Source of the DNA: Campylobacter concisus
Lineage (GTDB): Bacteria; Campylobacterota; Campylobacteria; Campylobacterales; Campylobacteraceae
Length of the DNA stretch: 64,000 nt
Direction of reading: 5' to 3'
NCBI RefSeq assembly: GCF_003049735.1
Contig: NZ_PIRM01000001.1
Span: 62,001 to 126,000, forward strand
Position 1 is the stretch's first letter; each line of letters starts with the position of its first letter. Positions 18,924 through 26,876 of the stretch are shown piece by piece. Under the pieces are notes generated by a model that had not been told where the DNA came from, did not search any database, and was given only the letters and a program-made list of their open reading frames with translations. The position numbers were made by a program, and so were the translations under genes.

Positions 18924-19190
18924 ATGAAAGCGATCGTAACCGTAGTCGGAAAAGATAGAGTCGGCATCGTTGCTGGCGTCTCAGCAAAGCTTAGTGAGCT
19001 AGGGCTAAATATAGATGATATCTCACAGACTATTTTAGATGAGTTTTTTACGATGATGGCAGTGGTTTCAAGTGATGAAAATAAAGACTTTACGGCCTTA
19101 AGAGCAGAACTTAACGAGCTTGGAGAGAGCCTAAAGGTAAAGATAAATATCCAAAGTTCTGCTATCTTTGATGCGATGCATACAATCTAA
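18924..19190 (+). CDS. ACT domain protein (UPF0237 type)
   Basis: An 88-aa single ACT domain: IVTVVGKDRVGIVAGVSAKLSELGLNI is the typical ligand-binding beta-alpha-beta start, and residues 28-50 continue the fold (DDISQTILDEFFTMMAVVSS). ACT domains usually bind amino acids and regulate partners. It lies 9 nt before the UPF0210 gene, a pairing common in bacteria, which suggests a sensor and effector acting together. A GGAG ribosome site precedes the ATG. The ligand is unknown. Confidence 0.88.
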   Translation: MKAIVTVVGKDRVGIVAGVSAKLSELGLNIDDISQTILDEFFTMMAVVSSDENKDFTALRAELNELGESLKVKINIQSSAIFDAMHTI

Positions 19191-19199
19191 GGAAAAACA

Positions 19200-20537
19200 A
19201 TGGACATCAAAAATGTAACCGAAACAATCTCGATGATCGAAGAGCAAAATTTTGACATCAGAACGATCACGATGGGCATTAGTTTGCTTGACTGCATCGA
19301 TCCTGATATAAACAAAGTTTGCGACAAAATTTATGCAAAAATTACCACTAAAGCCAAAGACCTAGTCAAAGTAGGCAACGAAATTTCTGCTGAGCTAGGC
19401 ATACCAATCGTCAATAAAAGAGTGAGCGTGACGCCTATCTCTATAATCGGCGCCGCAACGGACGCAAAAGACTACGTAATGATCGCAAAGACGCTTGATA
19501 GAGCGGCTATTGAGGTTGGTATTGATTTTATAGGTGGTTTTTCAGCTTTAGTTCAAAAGGGATATCAAAAGGGCGATGAAATTTTGATAAATTCTATCCC
19601 ACAAGCACTTTCCCAGACTTCAAAAGTATGCGCAAGTGTCAATGTTGGCTCAACGAAAACTGGCATAAATATGAGCGCGGTGCGTGATATGGGACGCATC
19701 ATAAAAGAGACGGCGGCAGCTTCGGAGATGGGGTGCGCGAAGCTTGTTGTCTTTGCAAACGCAGTCGAGGACAATCCTTTCATGGCTGGTGCATTTCACG
19801 GCGTGGGCGAGGCTGATGTGGTGATAAATGTGGGCGTTTCTGGTCCAGGAGTAGTAAAAAGAGCCCTTGAAAAGGTGCGTGGCGAGAGTTTTGACGTAGT
19901 GGCTGAGACTGTTAAAAAAACGGCATTTAAGATCACGCGTATCGGCCAGCTAGTTGGCCAGATGGCGAGCGAGCGCCTTGGGGTGAAATTTGGTATCGTT
20001 GATCTCTCTCTTGCTCCAACACCTGCCGTGGGCGACTCGGTAGCTCGCGTGCTTGAGGAGATGGGGCTTGAGGCTGTTGGTACGCATGGCACGACAGCGG
20101 CACTTGCTCTGCTAAATGACGCTGTCAAAAAAGGTGGTGTCATGGCGTGCAATCAAGTGGGCGGCTTAAGCGGTGCATTTATCCCGGTCTCAGAAGATGA
20201 AGGCATGATAGCTGCGGTGCGCGCGGGATCGCTAAATTTAGAAAAGCTTGAAGCGATGACGGCGATATGCTCGGTTGGTCTTGATATGATCGCCATACCT
20301 GCGGACACGCCAAGCGAGAGTATAGCTGCGATGATCGCTGATGAGGCGGCTATCGGCGTGATAAATCAAAAAACAACGGCCGTTCGAATTATACCTCTTG
20401 GACGTGAGGGCGATATGATCGAGTTTGGAGGCCTTTTAGGAAGAGCACCTGTGATGAAGATAAACAAAGCCTCTAGTGCCGACTTCATCGCTCGTGGCGG
20501 ACAAATTCCAGCTCCAATTCATAGTTTTAAAAACTAA
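19200..20537 (+). CDS. UPF0210 (DUF711, PFL-like) family protein
   Basis: A 445-aa cytoplasmic protein of the DUF711/UPF0210 family. Conserved stretches include [15 protein letters not shown] near residue 18, [25 protein letters not shown] text ([19 protein letters not shown]), [13 protein letters not shown] and an alanine/glycine-rich C-terminus ([13 protein letters not shown]). The length matches the family (about 450 aa). No reaction is established to my knowledge. It forms a two-gene unit with the ACT protein, and a strong terminator follows. Confidence 0.9.
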   Translation: MDIKNVTETISMIEEQNFDIRTITMGISLLDCIDPDINKVCDKIYAKITTKAKDLVKVGNEISAELGIPIVNKRVSVTPISIIGAATDAKDYVMIAKTLDRAAIEVGIDFIGGFSALVQKGYQKGDEILINSIPQALSQTSKVCASVNVGSTKTGINMSAVRDMGRIIKETAAASEMGCAKLVVFANAVEDNPFMAGAFHGVGEADVVINVGVSGPGVVKRALEKVRGESFDVVAETVKKTAFKITRIGQLVGQMASERLGVKFGIVDLSLAPTPAVGDSVARVLEEMGLEAVGTHGTTAALALLNDAVKKGGVMACNQVGGLSGAFIPVSEDEGMIAAVRAGSLNLEKLEAMTAICSVGLDMIAIPADTPSESIAAMIADEAAIGVINQKTTAVRIIPLGREGDMIEFGGLLGRAPVMKINKASSADFIARGGQIPAPIHSFKN

Positions 20538-20543
20538 TCTTCG

Positions 20544-20574
20544 AAGTCCGCTTTAAATTTGCGGACTTTTTCTT
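20544..20574 (+). terminator. Rho-independent terminator after the UPF0210 gene
   Basis: A perfect stem AAGTCCGC / GCGGACTT with a 9-nt AT loop is followed by TTTTCTT. It starts 7 nt after the stop codon. This is the clearest intrinsic terminator in the window. Confidence 0.9.
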
Positions 20575-20641
20575 AAATTTATCCTAATCTTTTTAACTGC
20601 TTTTAGTTAAAATAATAAAAATTTTAAGCCAAGGAGCTAAA

Positions 20642-21331
20642 ATGAAAATTTTATCACTGCTTACGGCGCTACTTTTTGGAGCGGTATGTGGCTTTGCAAA
20701 TGATGGCAAAGTAAGAAGTATCGACATCTACGTCACGCCATACTACTCAGCAAATGCTGGCAAGGTGGAGTACGTAAAGGTCTATGACAAGATAGATGAG
20801 CTTTTAAAAAGTGGCAAAGAAGAGGACTTTAAAAAGGCTGAAAAGATCGTGCAAGACGCCCCACAAATGGTCTCTCCGATAACTCTTTTTGTCCTTTCAG
20901 CTCGCGCATACGATCTTGGACTTCGCGATGATGCGGTATTTTGGTTTTATGCGGCAAAAAATCGCGCGATCTTGCTAAGAGGCGTTATAGACATGGAGGG
21001 CGAGAAATTTACTGACGTGGTGGCCGCGATAGGGGCGTTTATGAAGCTTGTTGGCGACGTGGTCAATCCTTATGCATTTTGCGATATCAAAAAGCAACAA
21101 GAGATCGCTGATAAAGCGCTTGGATGGACTAAGAAAAATGCCTATGAAGCGATGTTCTCGCCAGAATTTAGCTCGCCTCACGAAGATAGAAAAGCAGCCC
21201 TTGCAAAAGGCATAGAAAAGCTAGAAGCCCGCAATAAAAAAGAGAAAGATTACTTTTTAGATAAAGATAATCTTGCTAACTTTAAAGCTATGCGCAAGCA
21301 AAATGGCACTGATGAGAAATTTTGCTTCTAA
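20642..21331 (+). CDS. unknown exported protein, 229 aa
   Basis: The AAGGAG ribosome site is good. A signal peptide (about residues 1-19, ending GFA) leads into a hydrophilic mature protein. The mature part begins with a beta-like stretch (IDIYVTPYYSANAG), then mostly helical text. The segment at about 80-110 (ITLFVLSARAYDLGLRDDAV) resembles a TPR/Sel1-like helical repeat. No lipobox cysteine is seen. Two Cys (in YAFCDIKK and at the C-terminus, KFCF) could pair in the periplasm. I do not recognise the family. It is a single gene between two hairpins. Confidence 0.7.
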   Translation: MKILSLLTALLFGAVCGFANDGKVRSIDIYVTPYYSANAGKVEYVKVYDKIDELLKSGKEEDFKKAEKIVQDAPQMVSPITLFVLSARAYDLGLRDDAVFWFYAAKNRAILLRGVIDMEGEKFTDVVAAIGAFMKLVGDVVNPYAFCDIKKQQEIADKALGWTKKNAYEAMFSPEFSSPHEDRKAALAKGIEKLEARNKKEKDYFLDKDNLANFKAMRKQNGTDEKFCF

Positions 21332-21354
21332 ATAGCGAGAAAAACTGAAAATTT

Positions 21355-21405
21355 GCTTGTAAATTTAACTTTTGCTTTATGCTAAAAGGGCAAATTTACA
21401 AGTTA
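21355..21405 (+). terminator. probable terminator after the exported-protein gene
   Basis: An 11-bp stem CTTGTAAATTT / AAATTTACAAG encloses a 25-nt loop and is followed by TTATCTTCATT. The stem is AT-rich, so it is weaker than the 20.5-kb terminator. Confidence 0.5.
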
Positions 21406-21502
21406 TCTTCATTCTAGATGATAAATTTTAGCTCATTACAAATCTGCTTAAATTTCGCTCTTTTTCGTAAGAGTAGCAAAACCATAAAAATGAGAATAAA
21501 AA

Positions 21503-21955
21503 ATGACTTTGAAATTTGGCGAACTTGAAAAAGTTGCAACAGATGGGGGTTTTATATGGTATGCCCAGACGTGGCTAAAAAGCGAAATTTTTGGGCAGGT
21601 ACTCTTTTGCCTTATCTCGGCAAATGGAGCAGATGTGGACGATGAGACTACTTTGCTAGCAGAGCGCATCGTCGGCGATATTGACCGGTATGTAAAAGAG
21701 GCACTTATCTTTTTAAAAGATGAGCTTAGGCGAGGATACTTTTTGAGCAAGGACGAGCTTAGAGCGCTTGATGTACCAGTTTGCGAACTGCCTTTTAGCT
21801 CACCTCAATGCACCTTTTATGCGCAAGATAAGCAGTGGCTGATGAGATTTGCTGAGGGTGCGCTTGATATTTGCGAACCTTTCGGTATTGGGGTGATTTT
21901 TGAAGGTGAAAAGCCACTTCGTTTAGAAAATTTAGAGCTTAGCCAGGAGTGCTAA
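21503..21955 (+). CDS. unknown cytoplasmic protein, 150 aa
   Basis: An acidic soluble protein without signal peptide or membrane segment. It opens with a beta-rich stretch (LKFGELEKVATDGGFIWYAQ) and a conserved-looking middle (RIVGDIDRYVKEALIFLKDEL). The C-terminal part reads IGVIFEGEKPLRLENLEL. The length and layout are reminiscent of small DUF-type or immunity-like proteins, but I cannot name one. The ribosome site is weak. It is flanked by hairpins on both sides, so it is probably transcribed alone. Confidence 0.62.
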   Translation: MTLKFGELEKVATDGGFIWYAQTWLKSEIFGQVLFCLISANGADVDDETTLLAERIVGDIDRYVKEALIFLKDELRRGYFLSKDELRALDVPVCELPFSSPQCTFYAQDKQWLMRFAEGALDICEPFGIGVIFEGEKPLRLENLELSQEC

Positions 21956-21997
21956 TCGCGGATAAATTTTGCTTTTAAATGGTGAGATAAATTTAGT

Positions 21998-22028
21998 TGC
22001 TGTTTTAGGTTTTTAGCCCAAAACAGCA
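21998..22028. terminator. bidirectional terminator between the 150-aa gene and yagU-like
   Basis: A perfect 9-bp stem TGCTGTTTT / AAAACAGCA extends by GG/CC pairs across a short loop and lies between convergent genes. A-rich and T-rich flanks suit termination in both directions. Confidence 0.7.
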
Positions 22029-22039
22029 AAAATTTGCAT

Positions 22040-22642
22040 TTATGCGTTGCAGCAGCAATAATCACTTGGATCTTTTTCTTTTGTTATCCTAGCTCTTAGG
22101 TCGTGACGGATGATCTCTATCGACCAGAACCATATCATGTGGCCGACAAATTCAGATACATGCTCGTACCAAGGGAGTGTCCAAAGTGGTGGAGTAAGCC
22201 CTAAAATAGGTAATGTGATCACGTGAACAGCGATATTTACAATAATGCCAACTAGTAAGCCTTGCCATATTGTAATCTTTGGAAATTTTTCAGCCAAAAC
22301 ACAATAAGCAACCGCAAAAACGATCGAAAACAATATATGCGTCATCATTACGTAGTTAAACGCATGCCCTGCAAACTCGTAAATAGCGGCATTTGGATCG
22401 GCTACGCCCAAATAATCTCTCAAAAACACATAAGGCGGATTTAAGAAATTTCTAGAGCAGTCGATCGCATCAGCTGCTCTGATGGCACTCTCTGGTCCGC
22501 AAGCAGCGTTAAACATATCCATCGGACTTCTTGGAGGAAGTGGAAATTCCGCTCCCCATTTGACAAAGGCTGAGACAACGCCAGCGATAAGGCCGATTAA
22601 CGCAGCCAGAGCAAATCTAGGTTTTGTTACTAAATTTGACAT
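22040..22642 (-). CDS. YagU family (DUF1440) inner membrane protein
   Basis: A 200-aa protein with four or so membrane helices at about residues 10-28, 95-120, 125-150 and 160-178. Family-like text includes [28 protein letters not shown] and [21 protein letters not shown]. coli YagU is an inner-membrane protein linked to acid tolerance. The C-terminus ends in an unusual CCC cluster (DYCCCNA). A Fur-box-like sequence lies about 50 nt upstream of its start. The exact role is not known. Confidence 0.85.
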   Translation of the reverse strand: MSNLVTKPRFALAALIGLIAGVVSAFVKWGAEFPLPPRSPMDMFNAACGPESAIRAADAIDCSRNFLNPPYVFLRDYLGVADPNAAIYEFAGHAFNYVMMTHILFSIVFAVAYCVLAEKFPKITIWQGLLVGIIVNIAVHVITLPILGLTPPLWTLPWYEHVSEFVGHMIWFWSIEIIRHDLRARITKEKDPSDYCCCNA

Positions 22643-22690
22643 TTAAACTCCTTCTTTAAATTTGCGAAATCTTATTGCAATTTACTTTAT

Positions 22691-22709
22691 GATAAGATTA
22701 ATCATTATT
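22691..22709. promoter_or_regulatory. possible Fur box between yagU-like and dapD
   Basis: The 19-mer GATAAGATTAATCATTATT matches the classical Fur consensus GATAATGATAATCATTATC at 15 of 19 positions by eye. It lies between divergent genes, nearer the yagU-like start. AT-rich DNA gives chance matches, so it is only a candidate. Confidence 0.35.
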
Positions 22710-22795
22710 AAAAATATTTAAAATTTTAATGGACTTAAAATCATAAAATTTTTAGCCATTTTTGGCTAGACTAAGAAAAATTTAAAGGAGAATAG

Positions 22796-23995
22796 ATGTC
22801 TAAAGAGTTTAAAGATGCAAATGAATTTAAGGAATTTTTTGAAGAATTTAGAAAAAAAGATGGCTACAAAGATCCGCTTGCTTTTGGTATCGCTAGGATC
22901 GATCGTGGACAAAAAAATACAGACAAAATTTTGCAAGCGACATTCGCTGTTGTAAATTACAAAGAGAGCTTTTTAAGCGCTGCTGCTTATATCTATGCTT
23001 TACAAAAATGTGATGTTAAGGTTGATTTTAACGGCTCTGAATTTGTAGCTGATCTTACGCCAAAAGTGGTGAAAAAAGCTAGCAAGCTCTTTAGTGTCTT
23101 TGAAAAAGAGATAAGCTCTCATAAAAATGTACAAAATTTACATGCCGTAAAAATGGCATTTGATGACGATCTTGAACTAAATGAGAATAAATTTAAGCTT
23201 GTGTTTTTGTTTGATGATGCAAAACCACTTAGCGTGGAAGCTGTTTATCTCAAGCTTTACTTGATCTCACTTGGTAAAGTCGCACCTAGAACGATCATGC
23301 TTGATGGAGCTTTTGGTGTGTTACCAAATGTTGCATGGACCAGCCAAAATACGCCAATAGAGCTTGAATGGTTAAGAGAAAATGAAATTTCTCTAAAGAT
23401 GTTTGGCGAATATCCAGCGATCGTTAGCGTCGATAAATTCCCAAGATTTTTAAGCCATATCATCCCAGCTGATAACACGAGAATTTTAGACTCAGCCAAG
23501 GTTCGCATGGGCGCTGCCGTGCATCCTGGCACAGTCGTTATGCCAGGTGCTGCCTACATCAACTTTAACGCAGGTACAACCGGTGGGGTGATGGTTGAAG
23601 GCAGAGTCAGCAGCTCTGTCGTAGTGGGCGAGGGCAGTGACGTAGGTGGCGGAGCTAGCATACTTGGCGTGCTAAGTGGCACAAACGGCAACCCTGTAAG
23701 CATCGGCAAACACTGCTTGCTTGGCGCAAACTCAGTCACAGGCATACCTCTTGGCGATAACTGCATCGTGGATGCTGGCATAGCAGTGCTTGAGGGCACA
23801 AAGGTCTATATATCAGCTAGCGAGCGCGAAAAGTTAGCTAAGCTAAATCCAGAGTTTAAATTTGAAGCTGAAATTTACAAAGCACTTGAGCTTGGCGGGC
23901 TAAATGGACTTCATTTTAGACAAAATAGCCAAACAGGTCAGATCACTGCAAGTGCGAGCAAAAGGGCGATCAAGCTAAATGAGGCACTTCATTAA
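22796..23995 (+). CDS. dapD: 2,3,4,5-tetrahydropyridine-2,6-dicarboxylate N-succinyltransferase
   Basis: Enzyme of the succinylase branch of lysine/diaminopimelate synthesis, feeding peptidoglycan. It is 399 aa, the long epsilonproteobacterial form. The C-terminal half is a left-handed beta-helix with hexapeptide repeats: VRMGAAVHPGTVVMPGAAYI, NFNAGTTGGVMVEGRVSSSV and VGEGSDVGGGASILGVLSG. LLGANSVTGIPLGDNCIVDAG follows. The ribosome site AAAGGAG is strong. In C. jejuni it follows mrp and ispDF (Cj1605c) as I recall. It is 11 nt upstream of the DJ-1-like gene, so the two are probably co-transcribed. Confidence 0.94.
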   Translation: MSKEFKDANEFKEFFEEFRKKDGYKDPLAFGIARIDRGQKNTDKILQATFAVVNYKESFLSAAAYIYALQKCDVKVDFNGSEFVADLTPKVVKKASKLFSVFEKEISSHKNVQNLHAVKMAFDDDLELNENKFKLVFLFDDAKPLSVEAVYLKLYLISLGKVAPRTIMLDGAFGVLPNVAWTSQNTPIELEWLRENEISLKMFGEYPAIVSVDKFPRFLSHIIPADNTRILDSAKVRMGAAVHPGTVVMPGAAYINFNAGTTGGVMVEGRVSSSVVVGEGSDVGGGASILGVLSGTNGNPVSIGKHCLLGANSVTGIPLGDNCIVDAGIAVLEGTKVYISASEREKLAKLNPEFKFEAEIYKALELGGLNGLHFRQNSQTGQITASASKRAIKLNEALH

Positions 23996-24006
23996 AAGGA
24001 GCTAGC

Positions 24007-24501
24007 ATGAAAGTTGGCATTTTGATGTTTGACAAGCTAAATCTACTAAGCTTTGCCAAAATTTATGATTTTTTACATAAATTTGAGGATTTTAATATCA
24101 AGACTTACGCACTAAAGCCTGAGGTTGTCGATGAATTTGGCGTCAGGCTTCATCCAGAAATTTATGCTGAGAGCCTTTATGGTGTGGATATCTTAGTCGT
24201 GCCAGATGGTGTTGGAGCACTTGGATTAAGATACGATGAGATATTTTTAAGCTGGGTTAAAAGCTCAGCGAGTGCGAAATTTAAGATAGGTTTTGACCTT
24301 GGCGTATTAATCCTTGGTGGGGCCGGATTTTTAGAAGACAGAGAGGCTTGTATAAGAGGCGGATACAAAAACGCACTTAGTGACTACTGCGATGTTAATG
24401 ATGCTAAAATGTGCGAAAGTAGGGGTGTCATAAGCGTTAGTGAATTTGATGATAGAATCAAAGAACAGCTGGCAACGATACTAGGTAAAGATAAATTTTA
24501 A
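24007..24501 (+). CDS. DJ-1/PfpI-like protein without the usual nucleophile Cys
   Basis: A 164-aa protein with the DJ-1/PfpI fold pattern: KVGILMFDKLNLLSFAKIYDFL at the start, VDILVVPDGVGALGLRYDE (the family's LvvPGG-type loop) and GFDLGVLILGGAGFLEDREAC. In active members the last motif reads xxCTGAfxLAxAGLL; here the nucleophile position is Asp97. It is probably not a classical DJ-1-type hydrolase or glyoxalase. It has an AAAGGAG ribosome site and sits just after dapD. Function is unknown. Confidence 0.75.
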   Translation: MKVGILMFDKLNLLSFAKIYDFLHKFEDFNIKTYALKPEVVDEFGVRLHPEIYAESLYGVDILVVPDGVGALGLRYDEIFLSWVKSSASAKFKIGFDLGVLILGGAGFLEDREACIRGGYKNALSDYCDVNDAKMCESRGVISVSEFDDRIKEQLATILGKDKF

Positions 24502-24544
24502 TGGCTTTGACTCTTAAATTACGATAGAAATTTTATATTTTTAG

Positions 24545-25392
24545 TAAGCTTATAGCTTGTTTATAGCGCTATTTACCGCTTGTAGGTGTGCTACATTATC
24601 CACTCTGTGAAATCAAAATTTAAATTATTTCCAAGCTTTGTTATCTGCTCTAAAATTTCATAATAATTTTTTCTATTTGCTTAAATAATGCTAGAGATAG
24701 AAAATGGCTTAACACCATCTTCTCTTAAAAAGTAGTGCGCCAAAGCCCTTGTTATGCGTCCATTACCGTCATCATAAGGATGGATAAAAAACTAAAGATG
24801 TGCAATAAAACTTTTTAGATATGCGTTTTCAAGGCTTTTGTTGATAAAATTTTAAAAGTTCTCATCTCATCTTCTATACCTCTACTGGCAAGGCTTCATA
24901 GTGGATTTGCACATTTTCTGGAGAGCCTGAGACGACGCTCATCTCATCATCTCTAAACTTGGCTCGTTTTATCTTGTAAGTTTTGCTTTGGATATATTCA
25001 AACAAGGTATTGTGCCAGCCATGTAGCCGCTCGAGGTTCATATAGTCTTTGTTTAAATTTACTTCAAACATTAGCGAGACTAGATTAACACTGTGTCTAG
25101 TCGCATGAGTATCAGCTAGCCAGTCAAAATTTTCATCTAGCCTCTTTTTTATCTACGAGCGAATGCTTGATCTTTTAAGCCTTTCGCCCCCTATGAGAGA
25201 TGAACTTATTATTTCATCTTCAAGTGCACTAATTTGCACCTTTAAAAGATCGTCTCTGCTGATATTGCTTGTTAGCTCTTTTAAATTTTTATGGTCTTGC
25301 TCTAGCTTATTTGTAAGGGTGTCTATTACTCTTTTGTCGAAAGAAAAATTTGGGTAGTTGGGATGTTGTCGTATCCACAGGTTTTGTAATTT
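24545..25392 (-). pseudogene. decayed fic gene (DUF4172 plus Fic domain)
   Basis: Reading the minus strand across several frames gives the pieces of one Fic/DOC protein in order. They are: WIRQHPNYPNFSFDKR; a DUF4172-type ALEDEIISSSLIGGERL (near 25180); a TAG; RLHGWHNTLFEYIQ and VVSGSPENVQIHYEALP (24874-25071); a frameshift; another TAG; then the catalytic motif HPYDDGNGR (24756-24782) and a C-terminal YYEILEQITKLG with further stops. Fic enzymes usually AMPylate target proteins using this HPFx(D/E)GNGR motif. At least two in-frame stops and one frameshift before the C-terminus make it non-functional as read. No start codon is preserved. Confidence 0.85.
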
Positions 25393-25516
25393 TTAATCAA
25401 TGCACTGAACTTATTTATAGCAGTAAAATTTGGTATATGTATTGTTTTTGATTTGCTATTTGTAGAAGTCGTTTTTTTGTTAGAAAAGAGCCAGTTAAAG
25501 TTAAGGCTAGATAAGA
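25393..25516 (-). other. unassigned open stretch upstream of the fic remnant
   Basis: The minus strand stays open here in one frame (NWLFSNKKTTSTNSKSKT, then HIPNFTAINKFSALIKNYKT) without an ATG. The frame differs from that of the fic pieces. It may be a further decayed piece of the fic locus or simple AT-rich noise. I see no other feature. Confidence 0.25.
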
Positions 25517-25939
25517 TTATCTACCTAGCCTATAGTCTCTTCTAGCATCCTTATAACCACGTCTATATCCACGCTCAAAACCATCATCATAGTCGTCATC
25601 GTTATAGTAGCCTCCGCGGTAACCACGCTGAAATCTATCATATCTTTCGTACTCATTTCGATAGTATGGGCGGTAGTTAGGCGGATATGGCGCATAGTTT
25701 GGATCAACAGGATAGTAGCCATTTGTACGGCAACTATCCTCATCGAATTTTTCTATTCCATTACGAAATTTATAGCTTTCTATTTTTTTATCAAAGCTAT
25801 CAATGCTTCTTATGTCGCCATAAAATTTAGCCATTTCTCTTTGATTTATAAGATTGCAAAGTCTAGTTTCAACTTTTTTTTCATAACTCATAGCAAGCAA
25901 AAAAGTCAATGAACAAAATAAAATGGCTAAAAATTTCAT
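25517..25939 (-). CDS. Tyr/Arg-rich exported protein, 140 aa
   Basis: A signal peptide (residues 1-16, ILFCSLTFLLAMS) is followed by a charged region with two Cys (residues 28 and 69). A low-complexity tail from about 75 on is rich in Tyr, Arg, Gly, Asp and Pro: YAPYPPNYRPYYRNEYERYD, then repeated RGY units and a DDDYDD acidic patch. The start has an AGGAG site inside the 3' end of the upstream CsgG-like gene, with a 1-nt gap, so the pair is translationally linked. I do not recognise the family. The tail could bind polyanions, metals or itself; that is inference. Confidence 0.75.
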   Translation of the reverse strand: MKFLAILFCSLTFLLAMSYEKKVETRLCNLINQREMAKFYGDIRSIDSFDKKIESYKFRNGIEKFDEDSCRTNGYYPVDPNYAPYPPNYRPYYRNEYERYDRFQRGYRGGYYNDDDYDDGFERGYRRGYKDARRDYRLGR

Positions 25940-25940
25940 A

Positions 25941-26729
25941 TTAATCTCCTACTTTTAGACTTCCGCCTTTGCCAAGACCGCCTTTTACATTTTGTGCTTT
26001 GTAATCTTTTAGAGCAATAACTAATTGATTCATTGAATCAAGGAAAGCATTTACAAGTGTTTTTCCCTCAGGTGTTCTTGAATATACGCCAAGTCCCGCG
26101 CCAAGAGAAGCGCCAGCACCGCCGCCCATGCCAAAGAAGTCAGTGCTAGAAGCTGAGCCAATAGCTGCTGCTAATTGAACACCTGAACGATTTTCTATAA
26201 GAACCAATGTGGTTTGTGTCTCTTTTGTTGAAAAACCACCAGCTATAGCACCTGCTACACTACCAAAAAGTGCTTCAACAAGAGCACCTGCACCGCCCGT
26301 ATCTTCGTTACTAAAGAAAATTTCAGGGCGAATAGTATAATCAGCTGCTACCATTTTACCTTTACCAAAGCCGGAACCACCACGTAGTTCGCCTGATCTA
26401 TCAAGTGCACGCTCTTGCATCATATTATCCATCATAGCGCCACGTTCAACTATAACAAAACAACCAGTTTGTTGCGCAAGAAGACGCAAAACCGGAATAG
26501 TTGATGTGAGCTTGTAGTTGTGTGTTAAATATGAATACCAATCAGAATTTTGGTCTTCATAAAACGCAAGTGTTCCAAGAGTGCTACTGCATTTTTCTAT
26601 TTTTGTGTTAGCATTATTGTTATTGCTTCCAGCAGCACTACCAGTTACACCGTTGCTATTGCCAGTTGCACAACCGCTTAAAAGTAAAACTCCAAGGCCT
26701 ACGCTTAGTAAAGATGAACTTAACTTCAT
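25941..26729 (-). CDS. CsgG-like lipoprotein
   Basis: A 262-aa protein with a lipoprotein signal (LLLSGC, Cys19) and an Asn/Gly/Ser-rich linker. The domain that follows resembles CsgG/HfaB outer-membrane secretion lipoproteins: VLRLLAQQTGCFVIVERGAM (compare the family VVER motif), ADYTIRPEIFFS and LVLIENRSGVQLAAAIGSAS. Long Gly/Ala-rich stretches at about 155-170 and 200-216 could be membrane-spanning hairpins or loops. CsgG forms the curli secretion pore; no csgA, B, E or F is visible nearby. It is the first gene of a two-gene unit with a TATAAT promoter upstream. The family assignment is by eye and moderately sure. Confidence 0.7.
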   Translation of the reverse strand: MKLSSSLLSVGLGVLLLSGCATGNSNGVTGSAAGSNNNNANTKIEKCSSTLGTLAFYEDQNSDWYSYLTHNYKLTSTIPVLRLLAQQTGCFVIVERGAMMDNMMQERALDRSGELRGGSGFGKGKMVAADYTIRPEIFFSNEDTGGAGALVEALFGSVAGAIAGGFSTKETQTTLVLIENRSGVQLAAAIGSASSTDFFGMGGGAGASLGAGLGVYSRTPEGKTLVNAFLDSMNQLVIALKDYKAQNVKGGLGKGGSLKVGD

Positions 26730-26760
26730 TTTTATCCTTAATATTTAAGTTGGTCTTAGC

Positions 26761-26766
26761 ATTATA
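26761..26766 (-). promoter_or_regulatory. -10 element for the CsgG-like operon
   Basis: On the minus strand TATAAT lies in the context GCTTATATATAATGC, about 32 nt before the ATG. It has T-rich upstream DNA as usual for Campylobacter sigma-70 promoters, which lack a clear -35 box. An AAGGA ribosome site precedes the gene. Confidence 0.55.
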
Positions 26767-26876
26767 TATAAGCAAATATTATAAAAATATTAATATAAAA
26801 TTTATGTTTAATAACATAAATGCAAAATTATTTTTCACAAAAATTTAAGCAGCCAGCAAGATGCCAGCCACATAAA

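Noticed and set aside
25525..25743. Alternative frame inside the Tyr/Arg-rich gene
   Set aside because: The main frame has a signal peptide, a ribosome site and coupling to the upstream gene; the other frame has none of these.
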